The position numbers and the translations under genes are program-made. From Lepturacanthus savala (taxonomy: Eukaryota; Chordata; Actinopteri; Scombriformes; Trichiuridae): a stretch of 64,000 bases of DNA. Each line of letters starts with the position of its first letter. Positions within the stretch are counted from its first letter, which is position 1. The stretch spans positions 969,001-1,033,000 of the forward strand of contig CM060464.1 of assembly GCA_030544235.1 (NCBI GenBank), given 5' to 3'. Shown one piece after another: positions 24,240 through 36,400 of the stretch. The notes under the pieces were generated by a model, which had not been told where the DNA came from, ran no database searches, and worked only from the letters and a program-made list of their open reading frames with translations.

Positions 24240-24680
24240 TACAACAGATTTCAAAGTAAAACAGCAAATAAACAGCAGAGAAAACTTCCCTTCAGCTCTT
24301 GGATATAACAAACGGTGCATTGTTTATTCCCTTTCAGAATAAATGGCTGTAAACCAGTAAACAGGCCGCCACAGGAATTAGCATCAGATTTGTGTTTTTG
24401 CATCACTTCCAGAAATGCAGAATTGCGAGATGCATTCATGAAAGCTGAGAAATCTGCATTGCAGCAAAACAAAGCATCAGGACGATCACACCACAGTCCA
24501 ACATCTGTTTGCACATCCATGTGTAAACAATCAGTCAAATCTGCCTCCATAAGCATGTTCCATGCATGTTTCTCTGCCGTTACAGGCTCAGAGACACAGC
24601 GTCCTGATTATATCACAGCACAGCGCTTTAGGAAGACGTTACAGAGGAAACGCAGTGGTTTACGTTGAACGTCGATGCCT
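24240..24680. other. Candidate conserved noncoding element
   Basis: A balanced, non-repetitive block with words such as GCATTGCAGCAAAACAAAGC and CCATAAGCATGTTCC. Open frames exist on both strands (101 and 117 codons). They overlap each other, show no domain and lack splice context, so I prefer regulatory DNA; a short lineage-specific exon cannot be excluded. Confidence 0.35.
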
Positions 24681-25900
24681 CAGACACGTGACGTAGTTCA
24701 GACAGTGGAAGGTTGTAAGGATGCATCAATGCATCAATGCTTTGGTTTTTATTAACTGGAGTTTGGAGAATATGCAGGAGACGCCCGTTTGACGCCGCTG
24801 TTAAATGTCAGTCAAACATTTTCACAATCATGTCATTAATTGATCATTAATTGATCATTAACCATCATTTTTCAATCCCTAAACAAGTGCATTCTCACAC
24901 CTTAGAACAAAAAAACAATATGCACATTAATCAAACCCAGTTAAATCTTTCAATGGTACATTCCAGAATAAGAAGAAGCAGCGATTCCTAATAAAAATAT
25001 AGAATAGAATATATTAACACCGTACTCAAGTACTGTACCTAAACACAATTAAGATGTACTTGTACTTTAAGTGTTTCCATTTGCTCGACATTAACAAACA
25101 ATTGAAGACATGTGATTGGTGTTTTTCAGTATTTGTAGATCTTTTATATTCAACAGTTACACATAAAAAGTGCTTCCTGTCACATCACCTTCCTCCTGAA
25201 GTTTATTTAGACTGTGATGATTTTCAACCCTGACATGTACATGTCAAGTTTCTAGAATAATCCCCCAAAAAAGGATTTTGTACATGGGATAAATAGATTT
25301 TTGTTTTTGGGCAGATTGGTGCAAACAGCAACTATAACAGATATAAAAATGATATTTCCTGCAAAGACAACAGAAACGGAATATGTAACATGATTGTTAG
25401 TGACTTAACTGATATAATTATATGTATGAAATCTATGAAATAAGTTCCAAAGTCAACTCAAAAGGGACATTTGTCTATTTATTCTTACTTTTTTACGAAT
25501 CCTCTAATAGAAGCCCAGGCCTTTATTGAAACTAGGCCATAATTATTTTTCTGTTTTCTAATATGAACTACCAATAGATTTTGTGTCTATTGGAACTATT
25601 GGCTTACTGCTCCAGAGTTTAACCATCCTCTAGTTCAGTTTAATCCTCCTCCTCCTCTTCATCTCTCTCTGTAATCTCCTCATCACTACAGCCTCTACAA
25701 CAAGCTGCCATGCTAACTTTAGCAGTTAGCATTTGTGTTTTTTTCCCATCAGCCATGGCCTGATATCTGACTGATCTGGTTTCTTTCTAATGAGCTAAAC
25801 AGTCTCGTCTGTATATTTTTTTGCATTCGACTAGATATTTATAAATGTTGGTTCTAATAACAGCCCGGGCCTTTATTAGAGACCGGTCTATTTACCCCCA
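24681..25900. other. Unique AT-rich DNA
   Basis: Small direct repeats only (GATGCATCAATGCATCAATG near 24720, TGATCATTAAT near 24840). No gene seen. Confidence 0.6.
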
Positions 25901-26602
25901 ACAATTCTGACCTAACGTATGAAACGCTGAGAGTCGACTCGTCTGCAGAAACGTAGTAAAACGGAAAATTCTACGCCCTCGTTTCCGTAGCAACCTGCAC
26001 GGACACTGTCCTCCGACCTCGTGCAAAGACACACACCGACTACACGGGTCAAACCACACGCTCCCGACTCCCGATGTGGAAGAGGAGCGAGAGGGACGAC
26101 CCGTAATTCATCATCCTGCACCGTGGACATCTGGTGTGGAGGAGAACCCAGAGCGAGGGGACGGCTCGGTTTAAACCATCACAGCGACCGGCTGTCTGTC
26201 TCTCCACGCTCAAGAAGCAATTGACTCATTAGCTCGGTGGCGACTGGCTGATTATACATTATTCATGTGGTGGAAGGGTGGGGCAGGAGGCCTGTAAGTG
26301 TGTGTGACTGTCACAGGTGGCCAAGGGTCTCTGGAGATCCTGATGGACGATGGACAAGGGGGAGGAGGGAGGGTCTGTTCAGCGAGAGGCAGATGTTGGC
26401 TGGATTTACTGAATCTTCTTCAGCTCGGCACGATATTGTGTAGAAAGCTTATCAGCGGTGGAGCTCAGTAAAGCCGCCGCCGCTGTTCTCACATATTTTT
26501 GGCCGATGTAAGTAAATGTGATTCAAGCTGCATTCACTCGAATACTTTCTACAGTGGATTAGTTGATTTTAGTGAGATTTTTTATTTCTTTTAGGTTCGT
26601 TT
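25901..26602. other. GC-richer block, candidate conserved noncoding DNA
   Basis: CpG density and GC content rise between about 25905 and 26480, with words such as CAATTGACTCATTAGC, GATTATACATTATTCATG and GCTTATCAGCGG. Frames at 25912-26130 (minus) and 26021-26224 (plus) overlap and have no domain. It could hold an enhancer or a distal promoter; no start site or exon is evident. Confidence 0.35.
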
Positions 26603-26606
26603 TTAA

Positions 26607-26981
26607 CCAGTTCAGCTCCAGGTCTATTTATCAGTTTTCCTGCTATAAATGATAAATGTTGAATATCTCTACAAACACAAAGGTTATTGGACTGAAACCT
26701 GGAGTAAAATAAATGTCCAACATGTGAGGAGACGACAGAAGAGTCAGAATCTATTGATGTTGATGTTATAGAGAAAATAGAGTTAGAATATTAGAAAAAA
26801 AAATGACGAGAGATAAAAACACAAGGAAGGAGCCAATTAAATAATCACACAGCTCAAATCTACATTAAATATCTCTACTACTGATATTCTATTAAACTAT
26901 TTATTATTGTATTGATGATGTGGATATTGATGATATATATTGATGCTGGAACAGTAACATTGGGTTTTACTACAGATAAAA
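26607..26981 (+). mobile_element. piggyBac-like MITE copy A, 3' part replaced by array
   Basis: Preceded by TTAA (26603-26606), it opens CCAGTTCAGCTCCAGGTC, matching copy C at 32311. It continues through TATAAATGATAAATGTTG, the ATTGATGATGTGGATATTG block and GGAACAGTAACATTGGG to ACAGATAAAA. There copies B and C continue with CACTTTATT..., but this copy jumps to GGTTAAGG and the 42-bp array. The missing ~100 bp and the array both end at the element's 3'-terminal motif. Confidence 0.8.
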
Positions 26982-29900
26982 GGTTAAGGTGGACTGGGAT
27001 CAGGGTTTTTGGGGATTCTAACAGGTTAAGGTGGACTGGGATCAGGGTTTTTGGTTATTCTAACAGGTTAAGGTGGACTGGGATCAGGTTTTTTGGTTAT
27101 TCTAACAGGTTAAGGTGGACTGGGATCAGGGATTTTGGGGATTCTAACAGGTTAAGGTGGACTGGGATCAGGGTTTTTGGTTATTCTAACAGGTTAAGGT
27201 GGACTGGGATTAGGGTTTTTGGTTATTCTAACAGGTTAAGGTGGACTGGGATCAGGGTTTTTGGTTATTCTAACAGGTTAAGGTGGACTGGGATCAGGGT
27301 TTTTGGTTATTCTAACAGGTTAAGGTGGACTGGGATCAGGGTTTTTGTGATTCTAACAGGTTAAGGTGGACTGGGCTCAGGGTTTTTGGTTATTCTAACA
27401 GGTTAAGGTGGACTGGGATCAGGTTTTTTGGTTATTCTAACAGGTTAAGGTGGACTGGGATCAGGGTTTTTTGGGGATTCTAACAGGTTAAGGTGGACTG
27501 GGATCAGGGTTTTTTGGTTATTCTAACAGGTTAAGGTTGACTGGGATCAGGTTTTTTGGTTATTCTAACAGGTTAAGGTGGACTGGGATCAGGGTTTTTG
27601 GTTATTCTAACAGGTTAAGGTGGACTGGGATCAGGGTTTTTTGGTTATTCTAACAGGTTAAGGTGGACTGGGATCAGGTTTTTTGGTTATTCTAACAGGT
27701 TAAGGTGGACTGGGATCAGGGTTTTTGGTTATTCTAACAGGTTAAGGTTGACTGGGATCAGGTTTTTTGGTTATTCTAACAGGTTAAGGTGGACTGGGAT
27801 CAGGGTTTTTGGTTATTCTAACAGGTTAAGGTGGACTGGGATCAGGGTTTTTTGGTTATTCTAACAGGTTAAGGTGGACTGGGATCAGGTTTTTTGGTTA
27901 TTCTAACAGGTTAAGGTGGACTGGGATCAGGGTTTTTGGTTATTCTAACAGGTTTAGGTGGACTGGGATCAGGGTTTTTTGGTTATTCTAACAGGTTAAG
28001 GTGGACTGGGATCAGGGTTTTTTGGTTATTCTAACAGGTTAAGGTGGACTGGGATCAGGGTGTTTTGGTTATTCTAACAGGTTAAGGTGGACTGGGATCA
28101 GGGTTTTTGGTTATTCTAACAGGTTAAGGTGGACTGGGATCAGGGTTTTTGGTTATTCTAACAGGTTAAGGTGGACTGGGATCAGGGTTTTTGGTTATTC
28201 TAACAGGTTAAGGTGGACTGGGATCAGGTTTTTTGGTTATTCTAACAGGTTAAGGTTGACTGGGATCAGGTTTTTTGGTTATTCTAACAGGTTAAGGTGG
28301 ACTGGGATCAGGGTTTTTGGTTATTCTAACAGGTTAAGGTGGACTGGGATCAGGGTTTTTTGGTTATTCTAACAGGTTAAGGTGGACTGGGATCAGGTTT
28401 TTTGGTTATTCTAACAGGTTAAGGTGGATTGGGATCAGGGTTTTTTGGTTATTCTAACAGGTTAAGGTGGACTGGGATCAGGGTTTTTGGTTATTCTAAC
28501 AGGTTAAGGTGGACTGGGATCAGGGTTTTTTGGTTATTCTAACAGGTTAAGGTGGACTGGGATCAGGGTTTTTGGGGATTCTAACAGGTTAAGGTGGACT
28601 GGGATCAAGGTTTTTTGGGGATTCTAACAGGTTAAGGTGGACTGGGAGCAGGGTTTTTTGGTTATTCTAACAGGTTAAGGTGGACTGGGATCAGGGTTTT
28701 TGGGGATTCTAACAGGTTAAGGTGGACTGGGATCAGGGTTTTTGGTTATTCTAACAGGTTAAGGTGGACTGGGATCAGGTTTTTTGGTTATTCTAACAGG
28801 TTACGGTGGACTGGGATCAGGTTTTTTGGTTATTCTAACAGGTTAAGGTGGACTGGGATCAGGGTTTTTGGTTATTCTAACAGGTTAAGGTGGACTGGGA
28901 TCAGGTTTTTTGGTTATTCTAACAGGTTAAGGTGGACTGGGATCAGGGTTTTTGGTTATTCTAACAGGTTAAGGTGTACTGGGATGCGGTTTTTTGGTTA
29001 TTCTAACAGGTTAAGGTGGACTGGGATGCGGGTTTTTGGTTATTCTAACAGGTTAAGGTGGACTGGGATCAGGGTTTTTGGGGATTCTAACAGGTTAAGG
29101 TGGACTGGGATGCGGTTTTTTGGTTATTCTAACAGGTTAAGGTGGACTGGGATCAGGGTTTTTGGTTATTCTAACAGGTTAAGGTGGACTGGGATCAGGT
29201 TTTTTGGTTATTCTAACAGGTTACGGTGGACTGGGATCAGGTTTTTTGGTTATTCTAACAGGTTAAGGTGGACTGGGATCAGGTTTTTTGGTTATTCTAA
29301 CAGGTTAAGGTGGACTGGGATCAGGTTTTTTGGTTATTCTAACAGGTTAAGGTGGACTGGGATCAGGGTTTTTGGTTATTCTAACAGGTTAAGGTGGACT
29401 GGGATCAGGGTTTTTTGGTTATTCTAACAGGTTAAGGTGGACTGGGATCAGGGTTTTTGGTTATTCTAACAGGTTAAGGTGGACTGGGATCAGGGTTTTT
29501 GGTTATTCTAACAGGTTAAGGTGGACTGGGATCAGGTTTTTTGGGGATTCTAACAGGTTAAGGTGGGCTGGGATCAGGGTTTTTGGTTATTCTAACAGGT
29601 TAAGGTGGACTGGGATCAGGGTTTTTTGGTTATTCTAACAGGTTAAGGTGGACTGGGATCAGGGTTTTTTGGTTATTCTAACAGGTTAAGGTGGACTGGG
29701 ATCAGGGATTTTGGGATTCTAACAGGTTAAGGTGGACTGGGATCAGGTTTTTTGGGGATTCTAACAGGTTAAGGTGGGCTGGGATCAGGGTTTTTGGTTA
29801 TTCTAACAGGTTAAGGTGGACTGGGATCAGGGTTTTTGGTTATTCTAACAGGTTAAGGTGGCCTGGGATCAGGGTTTTTTGGTTATTCTAACAGGTTAAG

Positions 29901-30427
29901 GTGGACTGGGATCAGGGATTTTGGGATTCTAACAGGTTAAGGTGGACTGGGATCAGGTTTTTTGGGGATTCTAACAGGTTAAGGTGGGCTGGGATCAGGG
30001 TTTTTGGTTATTCTAACAGGTTAAGGTGGACTGGGATCAGGGTTTTTGGTTATTCTAACAGGTTAAGGTGGACTGGGATCAGGGTTTTTGGTTATTCTAA
30101 CAGGTTAAGGTGGACTGGGATCAGGGTTTTTTGGTTATTCTAACAGGTTAAGGTGGACTGGGATCAGGGATTTTGGGATTCTAACAGGTTAAGGTGGACT
30201 GGGATGAGGGTTTTTGGTTATTCTAACAGGTTAAGGTGGACTGGGATCAGGGTTTTTGTTATTCTAACAGGTTAAGGTGGACTGGGATCAGGTTTTTTGG
30301 TTATTCTAACAGGTTAAGGTGGACTGGGATCAGGTTTTTTGGTGATTCTAACAGGTTAAGGTGGACTGGGATCAGGGTTTTTGGGGATTCTAACAGGTTA
30401 AGGTGGACTGGGATCAGGTTTTTTGGA
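26982..30427. repeat. 42-bp minisatellite, about 81 copies
   Basis: Units of 42 bp (43 with an extra T) begin GGTTAAGGTGGACTGGGA, carry TCAGGGTTTTTGG and end TTATTCTAACA or GGGATTCTAACA. Because 42 divides by three, 14-residue periodic frames (NRLRWTGIRVFGYS) remain open for up to 150 codons; single-base indels break them, so no protein is implied. The GGGATTCTAACAGGTTAA part closely matches GGGATTTTAACAGGTTAA, the 3' end plus TTAA of copy C. The + strand has four G tracts per unit. Confidence 0.97.
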
Positions 30428-30802
30428 TTAGTTTGAGGTGAAGTGCAGCAGGATGATGGTGTAATCAGCCAGTCGGAGGCTGCAGGGACAGATAATAATG
30501 CAGCGTAGTGATTGAATCAGGTATCAGAAACCAAACACAGCTTCCAAATCTGAGACAATATACACTTTAAAAGCATTTGTTGTGGGAGAACATGCTCGGC
30601 CTCCCGCCGTCGGCTTCGGTAGGAGCTGAATTTATCAGCCAGAGACCCTCAGGTACAGGAAGAGATGGATGGAGGGAGGACACAGCCTGGTCCAGGCAGG
30701 AGGATCATGTGGAATTAGTTTGGTGCTGCTGAGTGATGGTTGAAGAACAGTTTTACCTTCAAAGGCTTGAAGGAACATGTGAGGAATATGTTACCATGAA
30801 TG
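30428..30802. other. Balanced unique block
   Basis: Non-repetitive sequence between the array and copy B, with words such as GGTGTAATCAGCCAGTCG and GAGCTGAATTTATCAGCC. Candidate conserved noncoding DNA, weakly supported. Confidence 0.35.
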
Positions 30803-30806
30803 TTAA

Positions 30807-31532
30807 CCTGTTAAAAAATAAAAAAGCATTGAGTTTATTGATAAATCACAGTAAAAACCTCAGCTCCAACAATAATAAAGTGTTTTATCTGTATTAAACC
30901 CAATGTTACTGTTCCAGCATCAATATATATCATCAATATCCACATCATCAATACAATAATCAATAGTTTAATAGAATATCAGTAGTAGAGACTATTTAGA
31001 TATTTAATTTAATTTAATTGGCTCCTTTATAATAAACATCTATCAGAATATATTCTTCATGTTCTGGAATGATCCTCAATGGGATTTATGGGATTTTATG
31101 GACTAATAATTGACCTTTGACCTCTTATTAATCATTGAACTTTACATTATTTCAAAGCTTTTTTTCCTGATTTGGGTCAGTTTGGTCTAGTTTGAAGTGT
31201 TTTATATAGATAGATTTATATAGATATTCCAGATTTATTGTCATTTTAAAGCAGTCAAACTGGAATAATTGACCTTTGAACTTTTATCTTATTAATCATT
31301 GAACTTTGCAGATAATTTAACTGATTTGAAGTCTTTGTTTTCCTGATTTGGGTCAGTTTGGTTTTGTTTTAGATGATGTATTATTATTATTAATTTGTCT
31401 GTAATAAATCACATGTTTCTCTGTAACAGCAACATAAGTTTAAGTCCAATAACCTTTGTGTTTGTAGAGATATTCAACATTTATTATCATTTATAGCAGG
31501 AGAACTGATAAATAGACCTGGAGCTGAACTGG
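30807..31532 (-). mobile_element. piggyBac-like MITE copy B
   Basis: 726 bp flanked by TTAA at 30803-30806 and 31533-31536. In this orientation it opens CCTGTTAAAAAATAAAAAAG and closes CTCCAGG-type sequence inverted (CCTGGAGCTGAACTGG). The central block (ACTGTTCCAGCATCAATATA) is nearly identical to copy C in reverse complement. The CC...GG ends with TTAA on both sides are the piggyBac signature. No transposase frame, so presumably mobilised in trans. Confidence 0.85.
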
Positions 31533-31536
31533 TTAA

Positions 31537-32306
31537 CAGACTATTCATTTACTGTTTTCATATCCAGCTGCAGTCGACCCAATATTTGAGTGATTTGACA
31601 GATATACTATAATTAAAAGTACATTTTAGATACTGTGCAAAGGTTTTAGCCACTTAAAGTGTTGACATTGTTATGTAACACCACCAGGGAGTCACTACTT
31701 TATTTTCTGTGGCATAAAAACAATCAATTAAGTTTAGTTGTCACATTTAATCATTCGGGTACAAATGACAGTGAAATATAAATCCTGTCAGTTCCTATAA
31801 TTTGTGTCATGAAAGTAGTTTGAGGTAATGATTAGCAGTAATTAAAACTACTGTAATATAACGTGTGTAATTGCAGGGAGGCCTTATTTAGGATCCTCAT
31901 AGCCTGAGGACAGAAGCTCTTCTCTTAAATATTAAACCAATTCTTTGTTTCCACAAAGAAGCAGCTCTTAACTGGGAAACTGGTTCCAGAATGACACCAG
32001 CAAGAAGCTGGTGTAAACACAGAATACAGAGTATCAGAGTTTAATATCAGCAGCTAAATGTGCTGATAGTGAAGGTCGACTGGAGCTGTTCACACTAAAT
32101 ATTCATTTTGTTTAGGATTCTTCAGTTCGCTGAACTCTGTGTGAAGTTAAGGACAAATAAAAAACCTTCATGACAAAAGCTTCGCATGATTCATCCCTAA
32201 AGGTTTTACACGATATTTCATCTGTAGTCAAAACATCAGTTCTTGTTCCTTTTAGACTCTATTAGGTGAAACCTGTAGCACGTTGTCCTAGAAAGCTTCA
32301 ATATCA
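31537..32306. other. Unique spacer between inverted copies B and C
   Basis: It contains a patch (about 31880-31990, AGGCCTTATTTAGGATCC and GCCTGAGGACAGAAGCTC) that resembles a common fish interspersed repeat from memory. No gene seen. Confidence 0.45.
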
Positions 32307-32310
32307 TTAA

Positions 32311-33076
32311 CCAGTTCAGCTCCAGGTTTATTTATCAGTTCTCCTGCTATAAATGATAATAAATGTTGAATATCTCTACAAACACAAAGGTTATTGGACT
32401 TAAACTTATGTTGCTGTTACAGAGAAACATGTGATTTATTACAGACAAATTAATAATAATAATACATCATCTAAAACAAAACCAAACTGACCCAAATCAG
32501 GAAAACAAAGACTTCAAATCAGTTAAATTATCTGCAAAGTTCAATGATTAATAAGATACGAGTTCAAAGGTCAATTATTCCAGTTTTACTGCTTTAAATG
32601 ACAATAAATCTGGAATATCTATATAAATCTATCTGTATAAAACACTTCAAACTAGACCAAACTGACCCAAATCAGGAAAAACAGCTTTGAAATAAGGTCA
32701 TTACAATGTAAAGTTCAATGATTAATAAGAGAAGAGGTCAAAGGTCAATTATTAGTCCATTAAATCCCACTGAGGATCATTCCAGAACATGTAGAATATA
32801 TTCTGATAGATGTTTACTATTAAGGAGCCAATTAAATAATCACACAAACAGCTCAAATCTACATTAAATATCTAAATAGTCTCTACTACTGATATTCTAT
32901 TAAACTATTGATTATTGTATTGATGATGTGGATATTGATGATATATATTGATGCTGGAACAGTAACATTGGGTTTAATACAGATAAAACACTTTATTATT
33001 GTTGGAGCTGAGGTTTTTACTGTGATTTCTGAATAAAACTCTGAATCTGTATCAGAAGCTTTGGGATTTTAACAGG
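32311..33076 (+). mobile_element. piggyBac-like MITE copy C (most complete)
   Basis: 766 bp flanked by TTAA at 32307-32310 and 33077-33080. It opens CCAGTTCAGCTCCAGG and closes GGGATTTTAACAGG. Two related internal segments (AACTGACCCAAATCAGGAAA ... GTTCAATGATTAATAAGA ... AAAGGTCAATTATT) lie in direct orientation, an old internal duplication. It is the best reference for the family in this window. No coding capacity. Confidence 0.87.
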
Positions 33077-33080
33077 TTAA

Positions 33081-33774
33081 GACACAAAAATGATATTTTT
33101 CTGCTAAATCAGACTAAAGATATTCATTAACTCCAGCTGCTGAACCATCGTATTATTATCAGATAAACCTTTAAGTCGATTTTTGGACATTTTAAGCCCA
33201 TTTAGAGTGGATCTGTACTTAAATCGCTATGTACAGAAGCAAGAAAACTCTATCACTGGTAATTTGGGCACTCGACTCTGGCTTTAATACAGACCTGAAC
33301 TTTTCCTTTAGTCCTCACTTTTTAATGAGAGAGATAAAAATTGTGTTTATCAGTGATGTGGCTGTTTGCAATATTAGTTTCAGCGTGAGCTGCGGCGTGG
33401 GGAAGAGGAAAGTTTCTTTTGGAAACAGCATCAAAACAGCATGAGGATAAAAAACTAGCAGCCCTTCTGGGTCGTTCTATCCCACAAAATTGGCTGCGGG
33501 TTGGAAGCCGCTGAGCAGGTGGAAATAAAAGTGTTGCACGTTTTTCAGCCTCCCGGCGACGACCTGGTGTCAGCGGAGAAAATGACACCGTAAGACATGA
33601 GGCTCCAAATTGGTGCAAAATGGGGGGTAAATAAAAAAATAGATAGAATTACCAAAACTATGATGTGACATAATAATGACGCATGGAAGCCAGTTGTTAC
33701 TGTAAATATGAGACGTCCGTTTTGTCTGGATTTTAACCCTCTAATCTTCATTTTTCTAAAATGTCTTGGGTTTT
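33081..33774. other. Candidate conserved noncoding element
   Basis: A balanced block (about 33220-33600) with TTTTTAATGAGAGAG, TTGCAATATTAGTTTC and GTGGAAATAAAAGTGTTG. Overlapping frames on both strands (71, 98 and 93 codons) lack domains. The call rests on texture only. Confidence 0.35.
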
Positions 33775-34575
33775 TACAGCTAGACATGAAAAAGGGGGCT
33801 TTTATTTTGAAGGAGGTACAATTCATGAGGTCACATGACCAGGATATTCCTATTGCTCATGGTCAATTGACGTGGAGCATGACTGAAGGTCTTTCATTCA
33901 GAATTATTAAATTAAAAAATGTATCTCACTATCTAGATTAGTTAAACTTTATTTGTTTATTAATATATTTATTCTATTACGCAAAAAAAGATTTGTTGCC
34001 ATATCTTAAATCTTTATTTTAATGTTTCCGAAAAAACTGTGATATAAAATCTATGTTTTCACAGTTAGGCATGAAAAGGGGGCTTTTATTTTGAAGGAGA
34101 TACAATTCATGAGGTCACATGACCAGGATATCCTGGAGCATCATTGTCTCATGACTGAAGGTCTTTCATTCAGAATTTTGGAACATTTTCATGAAATAAA
34201 AAAATAATCTTACTATCTAGATTAGATCAACTTTATTTATTTATTAATCTATTTATTTATTTTTACATTTTTATTCAAATTTAATGTTATACTTTTTTCC
34301 CTAATACACAAAAAAGATCTTAAATCTTTATCTTAATTTTTCTGAAAAAGTTGTGATATAAAATCTATGTTTTCACAGTTAGGTGTGAAAAGGTGGCTTT
34401 TATTTTGAAGGACATACAGTTTATGAGGTCACATGACCAGGATATCCCTATTGCTCACGGTCATGTGACATGTGAGCATCATTGTCTCATGACCAAAGGT
34501 TGTTTTTTATTCAGAATTTAGGAAAATTTTCACCAAATTAAAAATTAAACTCACTGTCGAGATTAGGTAAACTTT
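33775..34575. repeat. ~300-bp tandem triplication
   Basis: Three consecutive units start near 33781, 34066 and 34380 (steps of 285 and 314). Each has AAAAGG(G/T)GGCTTTTATTTTG, ATGAGGTCACATGACCAGGA, CTCATGAC, TTTATTCAGAAT and, in the later units, GATATAAAATCTATG. Indels separate them. The 77-codon frame at 33708-33941 lies in the first unit and is not conserved in the others, so it is not coding. Confidence 0.88.
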
Positions 34576-35078
34576 ATTTATTAATTTATTTATTACATTT
34601 AATTCAATTTTGATATTATGAGATCTTTTTAATATGCTAAAACAGATTATATTTAGAAATAATATGGAAAAGTCCTAGTGTATAAACCTAATGGAGTCCA
34701 ATAATATAATTATAATTATTATTTAATTTTAGTAATAATATTTAATTAATAAAAACATTTTTACCATGTCTGAGTAATATTTTTTGCAATAGAGGGTTAA
34801 TCACATTAAACATTTTATGCTCGCGTCTGTCGCCATTGTATAATTGCTAATCAATGTATTGATTGATTAAATTTATATGGCGTCATTATAATTTCTGGAC
34901 TAGTGAAATTTTATTTGCTTTGGGGAAGGATAGTTTCCTGTGACCAATCTGTTTTTACTGCAGCGATAAAATCCGCCGTGATATATTAGAAACTACGTCA
35001 CGACGGACTTCAATTCCGGCCTTTGATAGAAAATGCGTTTAGAAATACAACTCTCCTGCGAGAGTTAGACCAATTAAG

Positions 35079-35081
<3 letters not shown>
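34576..35081. other. AT-rich DNA
   Basis: Mostly AT-rich; a more balanced stretch at 34880-35060 holds no recognisable gene. Confidence 0.6.
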
Positions 35082-35113
<32 letters not shown>

Positions 35114-35148
35114 ACCGTGCATCTGTACAATAATGGGGCCCTTGGGGT

Positions 35149-35179
<31 letters not shown>

Positions 35180-35184
35180 GGGGG
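35082..35184. repeat. (GT)n microsatellites plus 22-base G run
   Basis: A GT run at 35082-35110, a short unique gap, a second GT run at 35146-35162, then 22 consecutive G (35163-35184). The G run is a strong intramolecular quadruplex candidate and is prone to sequencing error, so its length should be treated as approximate. Confidence 0.95.
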
Positions 35185-35431
35185 TATGTCTTAATGACAC
35201 GACAATGCAATCTCCAGCGTGGACGCTACCTGAATCACAATGACTTTGCATGTTTCCCTGCAAAAAGAATCCATATGATCCAAAGAGAAAACGTGATTAT
35301 TGCAGCTGAACTGAAAAGCGATTGCTTCTGAGCAGTAATTACGAGCTCTGAAACTGTAAATCTGATACCAAACGACATGCTAACGTATCTGCTGCTAGAC
35401 CGGCCCCCTTCACTCTTATCTTTACATGCAT

Positions 35432-35463
<32 letters not shown>

Positions 35464-36400
35464 GAGGTAGCCAGCACAGAGAGATTTTCCTGATTAACAA
35501 ACACCTCCTAGATTAGAGGGGATCATTGGCATTGAGTGGATGAGACGACTATTTGGAGATAAAGCCTGTGTAGATGTTGGCTCCACACCCAGGACTGAGT
35601 ATCAGCTGCTGGTCCAATAGACAGTTACTGCAAAACTGTAATGTGTTATTTATTACTTGTTAATTTACAATATTACTGTATTAAACTGTAAGGCAACACA
35701 CCACTATTGCATTACCTTTAACCCATTTAAGAGCCGCTAAGTCTCCACTAAGCCCATATTTTTTTCAGATGTTTCATGCATATAATTCATGTTACTACTT
35801 ACTATTCATGTTAACTTCATGTTACTATGGCTCCTCTGTAAATGTTAAATTACTGCAGCTATTTCAGGAAGTGGACACTTCTTTAGGTGGAGACACAAAG
35901 TGCATTTGACTACGACGTTCTTCAAATCCTGATGTTTCACATCGTAATGAGTGTGTTTATCTGGAGGATGTGACATCTGACGTTTCATTCATCTCCATTT
36001 TCTGTCTGATGAGCCAAAAGGAAAAGGAAGTCAAACATTTTTTGCAGTGATTTTAGTGAATTTGTATGAAGAAAAACAAAAAAGAAACATTTCAGTCCAG
36101 GTTAAACATGCATTTTACTGAGTAAAATATCCCCGTTTTCCTCCTGTAACTCCTTATATTACTGTGTTACAGCAGAAATCAACTCATTGCAGTAATTCTG
36201 TCAAATTGTCAACTTCTGTTGCAGCATCTGCTGTTTTACTCAAAGATTAAGCTTCAAAAACTTCCCCAAACTGTTTCAATAAATGCAAATTCACTCTTTT
36301 TTTAAGTGTAAATTTCAAAATAAAATGCAGAGAATGAATAATAACATATAAACAGTTTACTTTTGTAACCGACTCGTGTTTTTTGGCCTCATGCAGCCAC
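35185..36400. other. Unique DNA with a (CA)n run
   Basis: (CA)n at 35433-35459. Balanced patches at 35200-35560 may be noncoding regulatory DNA; the rest is AT-rich. No gene supported. Confidence 0.5.

Noticed and set aside
24251..24668. Frames of 101 and 117 codons on opposite strands
   Set aside because: They overlap on opposite strands, have no recognised domain and no splice partners, so at most one could be real and neither is supported.
26912..30436. Long periodic reading frames (up to 150 codons, 14-residue period) over the 42-bp array
   Set aside because: The period is a multiple of three, so frames stay open by repetition. Single-base length variants move them between frames, and there is no gene structure.
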